Positions 23,542 through 34,991 of a stretch of 64,000 bases of DNA are shown here, in pieces. Below the pieces are notes generated by a model that was not told where the DNA came from, ran no database searches, and saw only the letters and a list, made by a program, of their open reading frames with translations. A program made the translations under genes and the position numbers. Origin of the DNA: Zhengitettix transpicula (lineage: Eukaryota > Arthropoda > Insecta > Orthoptera > Tetrigidae); assembly GCA_037074705.1 (NCBI GenBank), contig CM073591.1:32468587-32532586 (forward strand), in the 5' to 3' direction. Every line of letters begins with the position of its first letter. Within the stretch, counting starts at the first letter, position 1.

Positions 23542-23829
23542 AAATATAAATATAAGTATTTTATAGTGACGAAAAGTCAGAATTTATTAAAATTTAAATT
23601 TAACTACAAAACTTTTCTTCCCTTTGTTTATGGACATCTTCAGATCTGGAAGTTATTGTAAGAAGTCAAAATTTTTCTGTTAAATGATTTGTTTACATTA
23701 ACACCACATTTTTTAATTATGTGCCACTGAAGAGGTTCATAAACAAAGTTACGAAACGTTTTGTAGATAAATCTGAATTTTAGTATTTTCTGTTTTGTGA
23801 CGTGTATAAAACACGTATATTTATATTTA
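23542..23829. mobile_element. Fold-back element with outward hammerhead-like motifs in both arms
   Basis: Arms at 23542-23643 and 23727-23829 are imperfect reverse complements over about 100 bp, matching at AAATATAAATATA, TTTTAT, AAAATT, CTACAAAAC, CATAAACAAAG and CTGAAGA. Each arm contains CTGAAGA ... TTTGTAG oriented outward. The right arm keeps CTGAAGA and GAAACG (23727-23766 plus); the left arm (23604-23643 minus) has CTGAAGA but the second motif is eroded to GAAAAG. The ~83-bp centre is unrelated AT-rich sequence. It resembles inverted Penelope-type terminal repeats with the interior deleted. Confidence 0.55.
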
Positions 23830-23844
23830 ATAAAAGTCCCATAA

Positions 23845-24903
23845 AAATTATATTTTTATTCATAATAAATTATATTACATTTTCAGTTATTATTCCTATT
23901 GATATAGTAACAGACTGTAGTGTTAATTTAATGAACAGCGTTGAATATGGTTGATTTTTGATTGGCGGTTGCCTTTACTTCTGGTCTTTATGATGGCTTT
24001 TGGTTTTGAACTAATATGTTTCACGAAGATCCAGATCTATGGAGTAGCTGATACAGGAGACTTCTCTTATTCTGATACTGTGGTTTTCTGAGCATAAAAC
24101 AACGAGTCGTTTCTGAATTTATTTTCTGATGCTGAGATTAAATACCTGTGTAATTCAATCTAAATTTCAGATCCTTAATTTCACGTTTTAACAACCCTAT
24201 TCTTTTTTTACTCCAGTAGAATTCTGTTATTTGTGAAGATCTACTTTACATAGGCGCGGCTTGAAATTTCCTTTCTCAACAAAAATCAATATGACGTAAG
24301 TAATAGTTGCGATACATTAACACAGGGCTTGGAGGAGAAACCCTGACGTCATATTAATCTCTTGTAATGCAATTTTCGGCCCCGTCTGCTTGCTTCCCTT
24401 TAATGAAGTGCCCTGTAGACCACCGCATCGGAAAGACGAAATTCTATGGAGTTCACACACACACACAAGAAGGCTGCTCTGATCGTTCGGCAGGAAATGG
24501 AGAGGAAAAAAAGATCAAAGCGGATCACGCAATCTGGCCTGTCAAAGCCGCTATACCGCCCCAAGCAACCGTGTGATTCGGATAGGAATCCGACCACCGC
24601 ATTATCCTTTAAAACATACACGCCAAATAAAAATCGGCTGCGTCGTCGCACACAAGTATACGGGGTCTTTCAAAGCGATCCGTCATCATGGAATTGGCGA
24701 AGCAACTACATTACTTAACCGATGATTTAACCCGTTTTGTGTCGCTATCACTCTTAAAGTGAAGGAGATTCATAAAAGATGCCTAGGTAAAAAATTACCT
24801 TCTACTAATTGTATCATAAATGTATTTTGTAGTATCGGATTTATGAATTCGAACGTTGTTAAAAGTCCGGAAGAAGGCATAAAAGTATACTCACGTTCAA
24901 TAG
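23845..24903. other. Mixed non-coding DNA
   Basis: A GC-richer patch at about 24360-24720 holds a short (CA)n run (24454-24467) and overlapping frames on both strands, the longest 90 codons, with no recognised domain. Confidence 0.45.
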
Positions 24904-25287
24904 GTAGGTAGGATCCTTAAACCATAGCCCGGGGGCCCTAGTAACCCTTGGCTACCTTCCTCTACCCTTCCGAAACTTGCAGTTCGGTAACTGGTCGAGG
25001 CATAAAGAAGGGAATGCTGCGTCCCCACAGCAAACTCCTCTCCCGGTATCGGAAGGGCGTGGGACAAGTACTCAATGCCCGACCTTCCTAATGCATGTTT
25101 TTCTAGGGTTTTTCCTGCATTTCTTTAGGCGAATGCCGGGTAGGATCCTTAAACCATAGCCCGGGGGCCCTAGTAACCCTTGGCTACCTTCCTCTACCCT
25201 TCCGAATGCCCCCTTTCAAATCCCTTCCTATGCTATTAAAGGGGAGTTGCCCAATGTGGATCACCCTCATGTAGCCTGTTGCCTTAA
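24904..25287 (+). mobile_element. Rearranged PA-560 copies
   Basis: A fragment of the 3' half (24904-24972) abuts a second, longer piece (about 24990-25287). That piece starts at the ACTGGTCGAGGC motif and runs through the whole 3' half, ending GTTGCCTTAAAC instead of a long poly(A). The junction near 24972-24990 is a break relative to intact copies. Confidence 0.75.
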
Positions 25288-25683
25288 ACAAATCTAGGGT
25301 TAGTCCTGAATTTATTTTAGGCGAATGCCGGGTAGGATCCTTAAACCATAGCCCTGAGGCCCTAGTTACCCTTGGCTACCTTCCTCCACCCTTCCGCATC
25401 CCCTTTTCAAATCCCTTCGTATGTTATGCTATTAAAGGGGAGTTGCCCAATGTGGATCACCCTCATGTAGCCTGTTGCCTTAAACAAATCTAGGGTTAGT
25501 CCTGAATTTATTTTAGGCGAATGCCGGGTAGGATCCTTAAACCATAGCCCTGAGGCCCTAGTTACCCTTGGCTACCTTCCTCCACCCTTCCGCATCCCCT
25601 TTTCAAATCCCTTCGTATGTTATGCTATTAAAGGGGAGTTGCCCAATGTGGATCACCCTCATGTAGCCTTTTGCCATAAAAAA
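25288..25683 (+). repeat. Tandem 196-bp duplication of the PA-560 3' end
   Basis: Two successive units (first TCTAGGGTTAG at 25293, second at 25489; period 196 bp) look identical by eye until the last ~15 bp. Each consists of the 3' third of PA-560 and shares private changes such as CCCTGAGGCCC and the insertion CGTATGTTATGC. The preceding segment (to 25287) is a more diverged third unit. The second unit ends in a short poly(A). Confidence 0.9.
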
Positions 25684-27317
25684 AGGACTATGTTACAGAA
25701 ATATTACGAACGCTGTAACATATAATTGCTAACTCTTCACGAATTCCGGTGAGTTATAATTAATAAATTCTGCATTCACCGAAAGTTTTTAAATATTTAT
25801 TGTAGTCCGAAATAATATTCATGCAATAACAAACTTCGAAAGCTTCTAAATATATAAATAACCTGGTTTGAAGAAATTTCCTTTGTTATTTCTTTAAGTG
25901 ACTTATAAAAAAGTATGAAATTATATTACGAAAATATAAAAAATATAGATGTTAATAAATTCATAAATAATTGTTTTAGAAAATACTATCTCATGTAAAA
26001 TTTAGATTTCACAAATTAACGCACCCCTAAATTTGAAAATAATCTTTATATGTTTTTGTTGAATTGTTGTCCTTTGAAATCAAAAAAAAAATTGATTTCC
26101 TCCCAAAACCGCGCCTCTTCTGGTTTACGATATCGAGCCCGGGGGCTAGTTCTTTCATCTTTCTCAGTCGGTGGGTAGAATCCGCTGAGTGTGTCAAGAT
26201 AATTAACCCAGGAGCTGCATTTAGTCGTAGCAGCACCCGGGGCGAGGCAATTCCAATCAGGAAGCGCTCAGGGCTGCCAACTAACGTGGTTACAGGATCT
26301 CTGCTTTAGTCCTCACTAAGTAAAACAGAGCCAGGCTTAACAACACCTACGATCAGATGCACAATAAATCACATTACCCTAAAACCTCGGAGTATCTATC
26401 CTAATGTATTCTGTGTACAAGAGTGACGTATTTTCCTCTTTTATTAGATGTTAAATTTAAAATACGGCTGACGAAAAAAATAAATATATTCATTGTAATA
26501 CTCTTAAGACTGACAGACACACATGCTCTTATATTATTACAGATACTTGAACAATGATATGTATTTTTCATGTTCTCCAAATAATTGGATCAAAGTCAGG
26601 ATTAAAAATTGTATTTCTTTGTTTTTAAATAACTTTCGTTACAACTCGAATTTTATTACTTGAAGTTAACCCATAAAACTAATCTTTGGATCAGAAACTA
26701 GTTTCATATTTTCTTCTCCTCAATGACCTTTAATTCAACGTAACAAACTTCATTTTATACAAGTGCAAACAATGCTCCAATCAGAAACAAATCTCTTCTT
26801 GTGCTGCGGAGAATAATTCACGTCATCCAAGTTAACAAGAAGCGACATTGAAGCGTAAGTAAAATGGGACTTGGTTTGAAGAAACTTTTATTAACTGTTG
26901 AACAATACATTACAATTTCTCTTAAAAATGAGACGGACCGAATGATCTTGTTTCAAGTTGAGAAATTAAAAGAGTCTGTCTTAATTACAAGGCAAGCCTT
27001 CGTCCCATTATTTTCCTTTTCAGAAGAAAAAATAATGTGTGTACTGAAGTGATGTGGAAAGTAATCTCCAGGTTTATCATGAATAGAGACAGAATAATGG
27101 ATCGGAGGCAGGGTATCTCAGATAAAAAGGATTGGTAATCGGAAAAATAAATAAAGCGTGAGATTAGAATGTCTGTTGAACCATTGTTTACCTTTGAAAC
27201 CCTATCGTCTTTTTCTTGACAGGGCATTTAACATTCCGCCTGAATGCTTCTTGTGAGCATATATTCTCGAAATAGAACGTATAAGACAGTTTTTTTTATT
27301 TTATTAAATATTTTAAT
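25684..27317. other. AT-rich DNA with one GC-rich island
   Basis: The island at about 26100-26320 contains GAGCCCGGGGGC and CACCCGGGGCG and frames of 81 codons plus and 69 codons minus without recognised domains. The rest is AT-rich with nothing recognised. Confidence 0.45.
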
Positions 27318-27329
27318 AATTTAATTAAA

Positions 27330-27890
27330 TTTTATTTTAGGGCAACAGGCTACATGAGGGTAATCCACATTGGGCAACTCCCCTTTAATAGCATAGGAAG
27401 GGATTTCAAAGGGGGGATGTGGAAGGGTAGAGGAAGGTAGCCAAGGGTTAACTAGGGCCCCGGTGCTATGGTTTAAGGATCCTACCCAGCATTCGCCTAA
27501 AGAAATGCAGGGAAAACCCTAGGAAAACTTGCATCGGGTAGGTCAGGCATTGGGTACTTGTCCCACGCCCTTCCGATAGCGGAAGAGGAGTTTTCTGTGG
27601 GGACGCAGCATTCCCTTCTCCGTGCCTCGACCAGTTTAGGAGGCAGCTGGCCAACTATTCCAATGGGAATAGCGGACAACTCTTACCGTATGCCCAAGGT
27701 CTGTGACCCCGGAACATACACCTCTCAGAACAGGCCGAGGTGCCTCGGCTTGTGGGAACCTTAGTTCAAAAACGGAGAGGAAAAGGCATACCCAAAGGTA
27801 GTCCCTTCGTATCTCTCCTAAAAGGTTCTGCCTGCGAGAGAAAACCCTCGCAGGTTACCTGCGAGAGAATCCTCTTGCAGGCTTTTTTTT
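27330..27890 (-). mobile_element. PA-560, full-length copy with target-site duplication
   Basis: Read on the minus strand it has two 5' hairpin monomers (about 27825-27882), the complete body and a short A-rich 3' end (TTTTATTTTA at left). It is flanked by a perfect 12-bp duplication AATTTAATTAAA at 27318-27329 and 27891-27902. The recurrent ~60-codon frames are intact here (27497-27679 minus, 27558-27764 plus). Confidence 0.9.
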
Positions 27891-27904
27891 AATTTAATTA
27901 AAAA

Positions 27905-30900
27905 ATAATCATCCGACTTAAACAGCTTTATTTGGCAATAAAACTGTGGGCAATAATATTTTTACAAGAATAAGTCCAGGAACTAATTTCCACACAATTA
28001 TTAATGAATTTGAAAATATAAGATTCGTTCTGACGTCACGGCTATACGTCCAACTCGTTTTACCCAGATTTATGATCTCGGTGTGACGGTTCTGGTAACG
28101 TCTGCGGTCGTCGGCGTCGGAAAAACAATCTGGCAAGTTGCTTTCATCAAAGCTCCTACTTTTTTAATAAACAAGAATTCGACTGTTTGTGTCTCAGCGC
28201 TGTTTAATTATTGCTTGTCATTCGAGAATTAGTAAGATGCAATCAGCTCTAATTAGTGGCGTCAATCGACGAGCAATATATCTTAATCAATTTAATTGAA
28301 TATCCGCCTTTCCTAATAGGATTATTTCCTAGTCGGGTCCTTATAAAATTCCCCTAATACTTTCCACGATTCGAAATATGTGCTGATTACAGCTAATCCT
28401 ACTATTATTAAGGATAATTAGTCCTGTTTAGCCATGCGAATAGCGAAAAGCTGTTAATTAACTGAGTTTGGTATCGTTAAGAATGTGTTACATATATTTC
28501 TATATAAAATAATAATAATTATAGTTATGAATAAAGTTAAACTTATTTTGTGATAGATATTTGAATGAGAAAGTTTAATTTTAATGTTAAAGTTCGGCGT
28601 CAGCTGTTTCACTTCTCTGACGTCAGACCACTCAGCTACAAAAAGGATTCTAAACGCGCCGAACGCAATGAGCTGTTTAAACGTGGAATATGGCGACACG
28701 AAAATCAAGATTTTTTAACACATAAGCTTTCATCTGGCGGGTCAGACGTCATGGCTCCATCATTACGCCATGGCTGACAGAAGTCTCCTCAAAGTAGGCT
28801 GTACAAGATACTGAGGGATTTGCCAATCAGATAATTTCTAACATATCGCAACATCGAAAAATTAACCAATAAAAGTATCTGTTTTACACAGCAGAAGAAT
28901 TTAGTCGTGGCACCTAGCCAAAAATATTACATACTATTTAACGTTGTATCCAATACAGACAAGCAATGTCTGGTAATGTTAAAATTTTTATAATAATTAA
29001 ATTTGAACTGCAAATAGTTCATAATAAATAGGTAATCATCCAAATTGTTTATATTAGTAATAATTGTTTTTTTAAAATGATTAGATCCACGCCAGTATGA
29101 TAACGTAAAATAAATGTATAAAATACTGTTACCTTCTGGGAATGTATGTAGGTTAAGCTATAATTGATTCCGATTAAGAATTAACGGTTAATTAAGGCAT
29201 AAAAGATCTGATACCGCTGTGAAAAAGCATCGTCGTATATAATATAAAAATATTTAATTTGTGTATACTGAATGGTAGTTCTTAATTCTCAGACACTGAC
29301 CAAAATTTTATTAAGATTTGTGTTTTTTTTGTCGAGATCATTGTACTAGTGTATCCATTTTTAATTGACGGGTCCATTGTTAGTTTTTTAAAAAAAGCAC
29401 GCCGATCGCGCAATTTATTTCTCTTCTCGTAATTGATTCCACGAACTGAGTGACTAACGGTGGAACCCGACTAATAAGGGATTCCCGGAACAGGCATTGC
29501 CAATTTTACCTAAATTTCCAATAGCAGAACAATCTGTAACCGATGGAAGCGCCTTTTAATGAGCTGCACAGCGGGCGGAAGGAAATCGTTAGGTTCGGCC
29601 ACGGAGGGAAGCCTGGCTTCGTCTGCAACACTGCAACAGGTTGCTTGCTTGCTTGCTGGATGGACGGATGGGTGGATGCAGGGAGAGCTGCCGTACACAT
29701 ATATGTCAGTCATGGTCCATTGTCCGATAAATTCGGCGCAGTTAAATTTATAATTAGTTAAAAAAAACTGTTCTTCTGGAGATAATTAACGGATAATTTA
29801 AATGTGGTATGTAATAGGCATTTATATGATAAAATGTGTGCGGATACACTTTTAGATAAATAAAAATTTTACGAAAGCAAATTAAACATATAAAAATGCC
29901 GATATATGAGTCAATGTGATAAAATTGTGAAATATGTAAGCAATACCCAAAATATTTAATGAAAGACTGATCTATAAGGTCTTAAAAAAATCTCGTAAAC
30001 TCAGAACTAAATAACTCAATTATACGTGGAGTACTACATAAAATGAAATATCTGTTTAATTCAAGAACTAAATAAATTAATTTCTTAATATTTTGTAGTG
30101 AATAACAACCTTAAGTGGCCGCGGGCCTGAGGAGGCCTGAGGAGGAATACATTAAGAGTGCACGTGTGCTTGCCCGAGAGGCCAAAAGAAATCACGGGTA
30201 CAGGTCCCTTTTTTTTGCATCGTTTGGGCGGAGCGGAGGACTTATAAATACTCCGAACCCGGGTGAAAGAGGGAGACGGAGACGCTGGGAGACAGAGAGA
30301 CGCAAGGAGAGACGCAGGCAGACCGAGAGAGTCGAGAGGGTGGAGAATTTGGCGAGCGGGAAGAAACAAAGGTTTTGAAGGACGTCCATCGCGGGGAGGC
30401 CGAAGATGTGCTGCTTACTACGAGACCACTGCACAAGTAAAGTAAGCATCACCATTTATGTAAAGTGCCTTCAAAAGTAGAATTTTTTACACAGTGCGGA
30501 AATAGACTCTGTTCTTGAATCTGTTGAGAAGGAGAACTTTTTAATCAAGCCGGAGCTAATTTTAATTTTATGCAGTCCAATGTATATCTGCTGGCGCCCA
30601 ATAATATTTTTTTAATGTACTTTTGTATTATTTGTATTTTCTTGTAATAAAGTTTATTTTTAAATATTAAGTAATGAAAAGCTGATCATTACAATTTACT
30701 AAGAAATAAATAAAACCAAACTAACTATCAGAATATTAAAAATATTTACTTCAAAGTTTTGATATAATTTTTAACTAAATAGAACTTTTTACAAAAATAT
30801 TTGCAAAAGCTTATGAACAGGTTCAGTTTTTTTGATTATATATAATTAAGATTAATATGAGAAAAAATAATACTTGTTTTTAAAAAAAGCTAAGAAGATA

Positions 30901-31206
30901 TTGTTTCTTCTATCCGAATCTGAGAACGATGCCCGGTGTCCTGAAGATGCATATATTTCACTATGTTTTCGGCAAACGAAAGTAAGTATTTTGATTGTTT
31001 ACTGACGAGACAAGATAAAAATACTAATTATTTTTGGAAAAAGTGTGAAATTTACGATCAAGGAAATTAAAGTGAAAAATATTATTTTAAGGTAATTTAC
31101 GTATTGCTACCTTTATTATAGTTTTAAAAATAATATTTTTATCATTATTAATTCCAGTGCCCAAAATTTTATATACCATTCACAGAAATTAAAAATTTAT
31201 GTTTTT
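27905..31206. other. Unique sequence with several compositional islands
   Basis: About 28190-28460 is rich in TAAT/ATTA words in mixed context. About 28570-28800 contains CGTCAG and GACGTCA words. About 29440-29760 holds (TTGC)4 at 29641-29656 followed by imperfect TGGA units. About 30110-30460 is a purine-rich, GC-rich stretch. None shows a recognised gene. Intervening parts are AT-rich. Confidence 0.4.
30241..30249 (+). promoter_or_regulatory. Possible TATA box at a GC-rich island
   Basis: TTATAAATA follows GGGCGGAGCGGAGGA and is followed within 30-40 bp by a purine-rich tract, a layout compatible with a core promoter. No downstream coding sequence with a recognisable product was found, so this may be chance. 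Confidence 0.15.
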
Positions 31207-31698
31207 TTGAACCATTTATTTTGTCGAAGAAGCTTCCGTCCGTACATCATCATTTCATTTTCCGAAACAACTATTTAAACATTCCTTAACGTAAATTTAA
31301 TCTGCTGGAATATTTTTGGATAGTTGTCAATTTAAATATATTCGTAACCTCCTGAATGTTTTGAAATATAAACCTTTCTGACATTCTCAAGTTGGCTTGG
31401 CTTGACTATTGGAACACTCAAGTCCGGTTTTAGTTCAGAAAAATTTTAAAAATTAATAATACCGTTGAACAATGTTCCAACAAAATTTCAAATAATTTAA
31501 ATATTAACTCTAGAGAATTCCAAAGGGTATATATTAATACATTCAGAAGACACCTGTTGTGTTTAAATTTATAATTGTCTGAATAATTATTTTAAAGCTT
31601 CCAAATGACTTCAAGGAATTTTACAAAAAAAATTGTTTTGGAAAATGACGTGGACGATGGAAATTCCGAAAGCTTTTTTGAACAAAAATAAATGGTTG
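31207..31698. mobile_element. Diverged fold-back element with Penelope-type motif remnants in both arms
   Basis: Left arm 31207-31274 and right arm 31625-31698 are imperfect reverse complements, matching at ACCATTTATTTT, AAGCTT, TCATTTTCC and AAACAA. The right arm holds TTCCGAAAGCTT oriented outward; the left arm holds AAGCTTCCG in mirror orientation. The core is degenerate, so the hammerhead link is weaker than for the 23.5 and 48.9 kb elements. Confidence 0.4.
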
Positions 31699-32680
31699 AC
31701 ATAATCATAAAAAAAATATGGTGCAATTCAACTCATAATAATATTATAAATATGAGTATTAATAAATTGACATTCTCTAAATTAGAAAGTACATGTTACT
31801 GAATCCACACGTCAGTATTATGAGTAATATTGAATTCCAGAGCAACGGTAGAGAATTTCCAACCGTTATTTTATACATCCCGTATATCAATGAGTATAAG
31901 ATAATCTGAACAACTTAAATATAATTTTTTTTTCATCATTAATTTTACCTAACCTGGGTTACATATGGCAGCTCTCAGTCCCAAGGAGTAGCACCGGGAA
32001 TTATTCATCTTTGCCCGCGGTGATGCATGGTGCACAGATTCAGCCTAAGTTTGTGTGACACAGGAATCCACTCTACAACTCATCCGTCAGGCTAAGTGTC
32101 AACAGGATGGAATATTCTCAAAGTCTGAGTAATGTGGGTTTTATACATTCTTCATTCTGCATTCAGAAATCAACTTCATTTTTTTTCGAATCATGTTGGC
32201 AGTGAAAAAAAACTTTAATGGCAATAAATTTCTGGTTCATGTTAAATATAAGTTGTTAAATAATTTTAACTCCTCTGTCACCCAATATTTCGGCTTTTAC
32301 CACGTTTACTCTATTTAATTTCTTTGGCGCGATTTAGAAAACGTAGCAATGTCATCACTAATTTAAAGTTTCTGAGGGATACAATTATTGCTTTGAAACT
32401 TTAAATGTTTTAAAAACTTAACACTCTTAGTGACATTTACAAATATAATCGTACATTGAATCTTCCGTATGTCTGTTATACAGCAGCATTGAAAATAAGG
32501 TTATGATATTGCAAATATTCTGAATAATATCCACATGTTAATAATGAATTTCTGCAAAGCAATTACTTCCGGTCTACGATTTATCTATAGAAATACTTCA
32601 TTATTTCACTTTGAATAGAATAATAATTTAGATTCTATTCATTGCATTCAGAAAAATCTTGAAATTCATTGTTTGAAATA
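31699..32680. other. AT-rich non-coding DNA
   Basis: Nothing recognised. Confidence 0.5.
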
Positions 32681-32683
32681 TTA

Positions 32684-33650
32684 GGCTGGCTTTACAAAGC
32701 AAGAAATTGCAATCAGTGAGTGGTTGCTGCAATTAATTTAGGACCCATTGCAAGAACTTGGACGCGAGTTCTTGCATTTTTCTTCCATCAAAATATACAT
32801 TTAAACTTTAGAGATAACATTTACACTTGTTTGTGCAAATAGCATCTCGTGACTTGTGACGTCACATTTATGTTTACAATATGGCGGTTCTATTTAGCTT
32901 GTCAATTGTTTAATTTTTTATGCGTAAGGTGTTTCATGAATTATGAATGAGACGTATGATTAATAATTTAAGTTTATGTTTTAATGTACGTCTCATTCAT
33001 TTACCATTTTTATGAGGGAATTATAAACTATCAAATGTATGGTTTACTTTTAACACCGACATATTATATTTTATAGTCTATTCTATGATTTAATGTTTAA
33101 CTATTTATTTTTATATTTTTATTCTATTTGCCAGTGGCTTAAACCTTTTTATACGGGAGAAGATTCGTGAAGAATGAAACGTATTATTAATAATTAGAGG
33201 TTATATTTTAACAAATGTCTAATTAATTGGTCATTCCTTTTATTATGTAATAAACATAATTCACGTAATGTAAAACTAAAATGATTGCACGAGTAGGCCT
33301 CACCAAAAACAATTTTCAAATCAGATGCCTTTACTCAGTCTTCCATGATGTGACTTGATTTTTTTTTAGGGCAACAGGCTACATGAGGGTAATCCACACA
33401 GGGCAACTCCCCTTTAATAGCACAGCAAGGGATTTGAAAGGGGGGATGCGAAACGGTAGAGGAACGTAGCCAAGGGTTAACTAGGACCCCCGAGCTATGG
33501 TTTAAGGATCCACTGATACAACTGCTTGCATGTTTACATGCAAGAAGTTGTAAAACGATTTGCAGGCACTTTACACTTACAATTTATGATTGAAATAAGA
33601 TAATTGCAGCAATTTCATGTTAGCTGGCTTTAGAAGCTTTCTTTACAGGA
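32684..33650. repeat. Composite region of diverged and inverted repeats interrupted by PA-560
   Basis: GGCTGGCTTTACAAAGC near 32684 recurs as AGCTGGCTTTAGAAGC near 33630. TGAATGAGACGTA near 32944 and TACGTCTCATTCA near 32987 form a perfect 13-bp inverted repeat. The block around it (about 32930-33010) has a diverged direct copy at about 33165-33245. A strong hairpin with 15-bp arms (14 matching) lies at 33518-33551. It may be an old DNA transposon or MITE; boundaries are uncertain. Confidence 0.35.
33359..33510 (-). mobile_element. PA-560, 5'-truncated copy
   Basis: A T run at 33359-33367 precedes the terminal ~140 bp of the family. It stops at GGATC just before the hairpin at 33518. It carries several private substitutions (AGCACAGCAAGGG, GAAACGG). 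Confidence 0.8.
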
Positions 33651-34991
33651 AATTCATATTTGCCATTATTTTCATTTAACTAAAATACTTTTATTTCGCA
33701 AATATCAAACCTTTTTTTGTGGCCATTTTGTTATAAGTAATTTTTGGTTATTCCATTGTCTAAGTAAAATTGAAGAAGATACTTAGCATAAAGAGGAAAA
33801 AACGAAGATTAATAATAGATAGGAAATAAAGTGAAGATCAGTAAGGAAATAATATAAATAAAAAGGAGAGATATCAAGACGCAAGACAGATCAACCAGAT
33901 CGTTGAGGTTGATTGAGCTACGTTGATATCGACGACGATAAAATATGTAATGAAAGTAGATATTATTCCAACTTTTCGAACAGTACAAGAGCCCGATAGC
34001 TATATATTTATAACTATATATTTTCTTTGTATCTCCTTCGTCTTCTTCTGGACGATTTATTACTAAGTCGCTAACGCCATCGCTCTTATCTCTGCCTCAA
34101 TTTTCTTACTGATTTCCTCTATACTTCGTAGCTATTTTCCGTCGTATTTTCCCTTATTTTCTTGGTATATTCTTCATTTTCAGCCAAACTGTAGAATAGT
34201 TCTAACAATAATCCGTCACTATTATCAGATAATCTCAAAGCGAGATTGAGTGAAATTATTTGGTAAAATCTGTACGAACGCTGAGTTAAATCCGGCAAAT
34301 GTACTGTCTTACCTTTCATCCGCATTTGTATTTGACTATATTGGAGAGAAATCTTCACGAATGAACAGGTTTAAAACATTTACGGAATTGAGTTACGTCT
34401 CGCGCTCTACCGAGGATTGTAATACTCCATCGATTGCGCGTCCGTGGAAGAATAATGAGCTTGAAATGCACGGGTGGCGCCAGCTAAATGTAGACAGAAT
34501 ATCGTAGCCTTGCAGGGAAGAGAACGATCTCTCCACAAGAAGGCTCAGTGAAATCCCTCTCGTAGGACCTCGAGAGCTGTGAGGGCGCCGCTGCAGTGGG
34601 GTCTGCCGTGACGTGCAAAATTATAGGCAATTAAATTAGCAGCTCTAGTCCGTAGTCGGACTCTGTGGTTACCAAGAATACGGCAGTTCTCTCCAAAAGG
34701 CTCTCCCAAAGGCAGGATGTTGCAGAAGAAACGGGAATTTTGGAACGTTGAGATGAAAATCTGAAAAATCTTCAATAGGCATGAGAAACGATTGCTTAAA
34801 TAAGATATATTAACGATTAATTACAGAATTTTTTAATTTAAATTTTTTATAAATAATAAAATATTTATTTAACAGAACAACGACCTTTCTGAACATAATT
34901 GTATCCTTTTCATGATGTCTCTGTTCCAATAGTTTTTTCGATTATATAAACGTTTCATCTGTCTGGCTGTGAATTAAAAATGAATTAATAA
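33552..34991. other. Non-coding DNA with a GC-rich island at about 34380-34720
   Basis: The island has frames of 85 codons plus and 76 codons minus without recognised domains. Flanks are AT-rich. Confidence 0.45.

Noticed and set aside
25288..25683. Tandem repeat as a centromeric satellite
   Set aside because: Only two near-identical units plus one diverged unit, clearly derived from PA-560; too short to be a satellite array.
30085..30455. Several overlapping frames of 60-94 codons on both strands
   Set aside because: They arise from a purine-rich GC island in which stops are rare in many phases; their products are low-complexity (Arg/Glu or Ser/Leu/Pro).
30640..30652. AATAAA as a polyadenylation signal
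   Set aside because: AATAAA is very frequent in this AT-rich sequence and no transcript unit points to this one.
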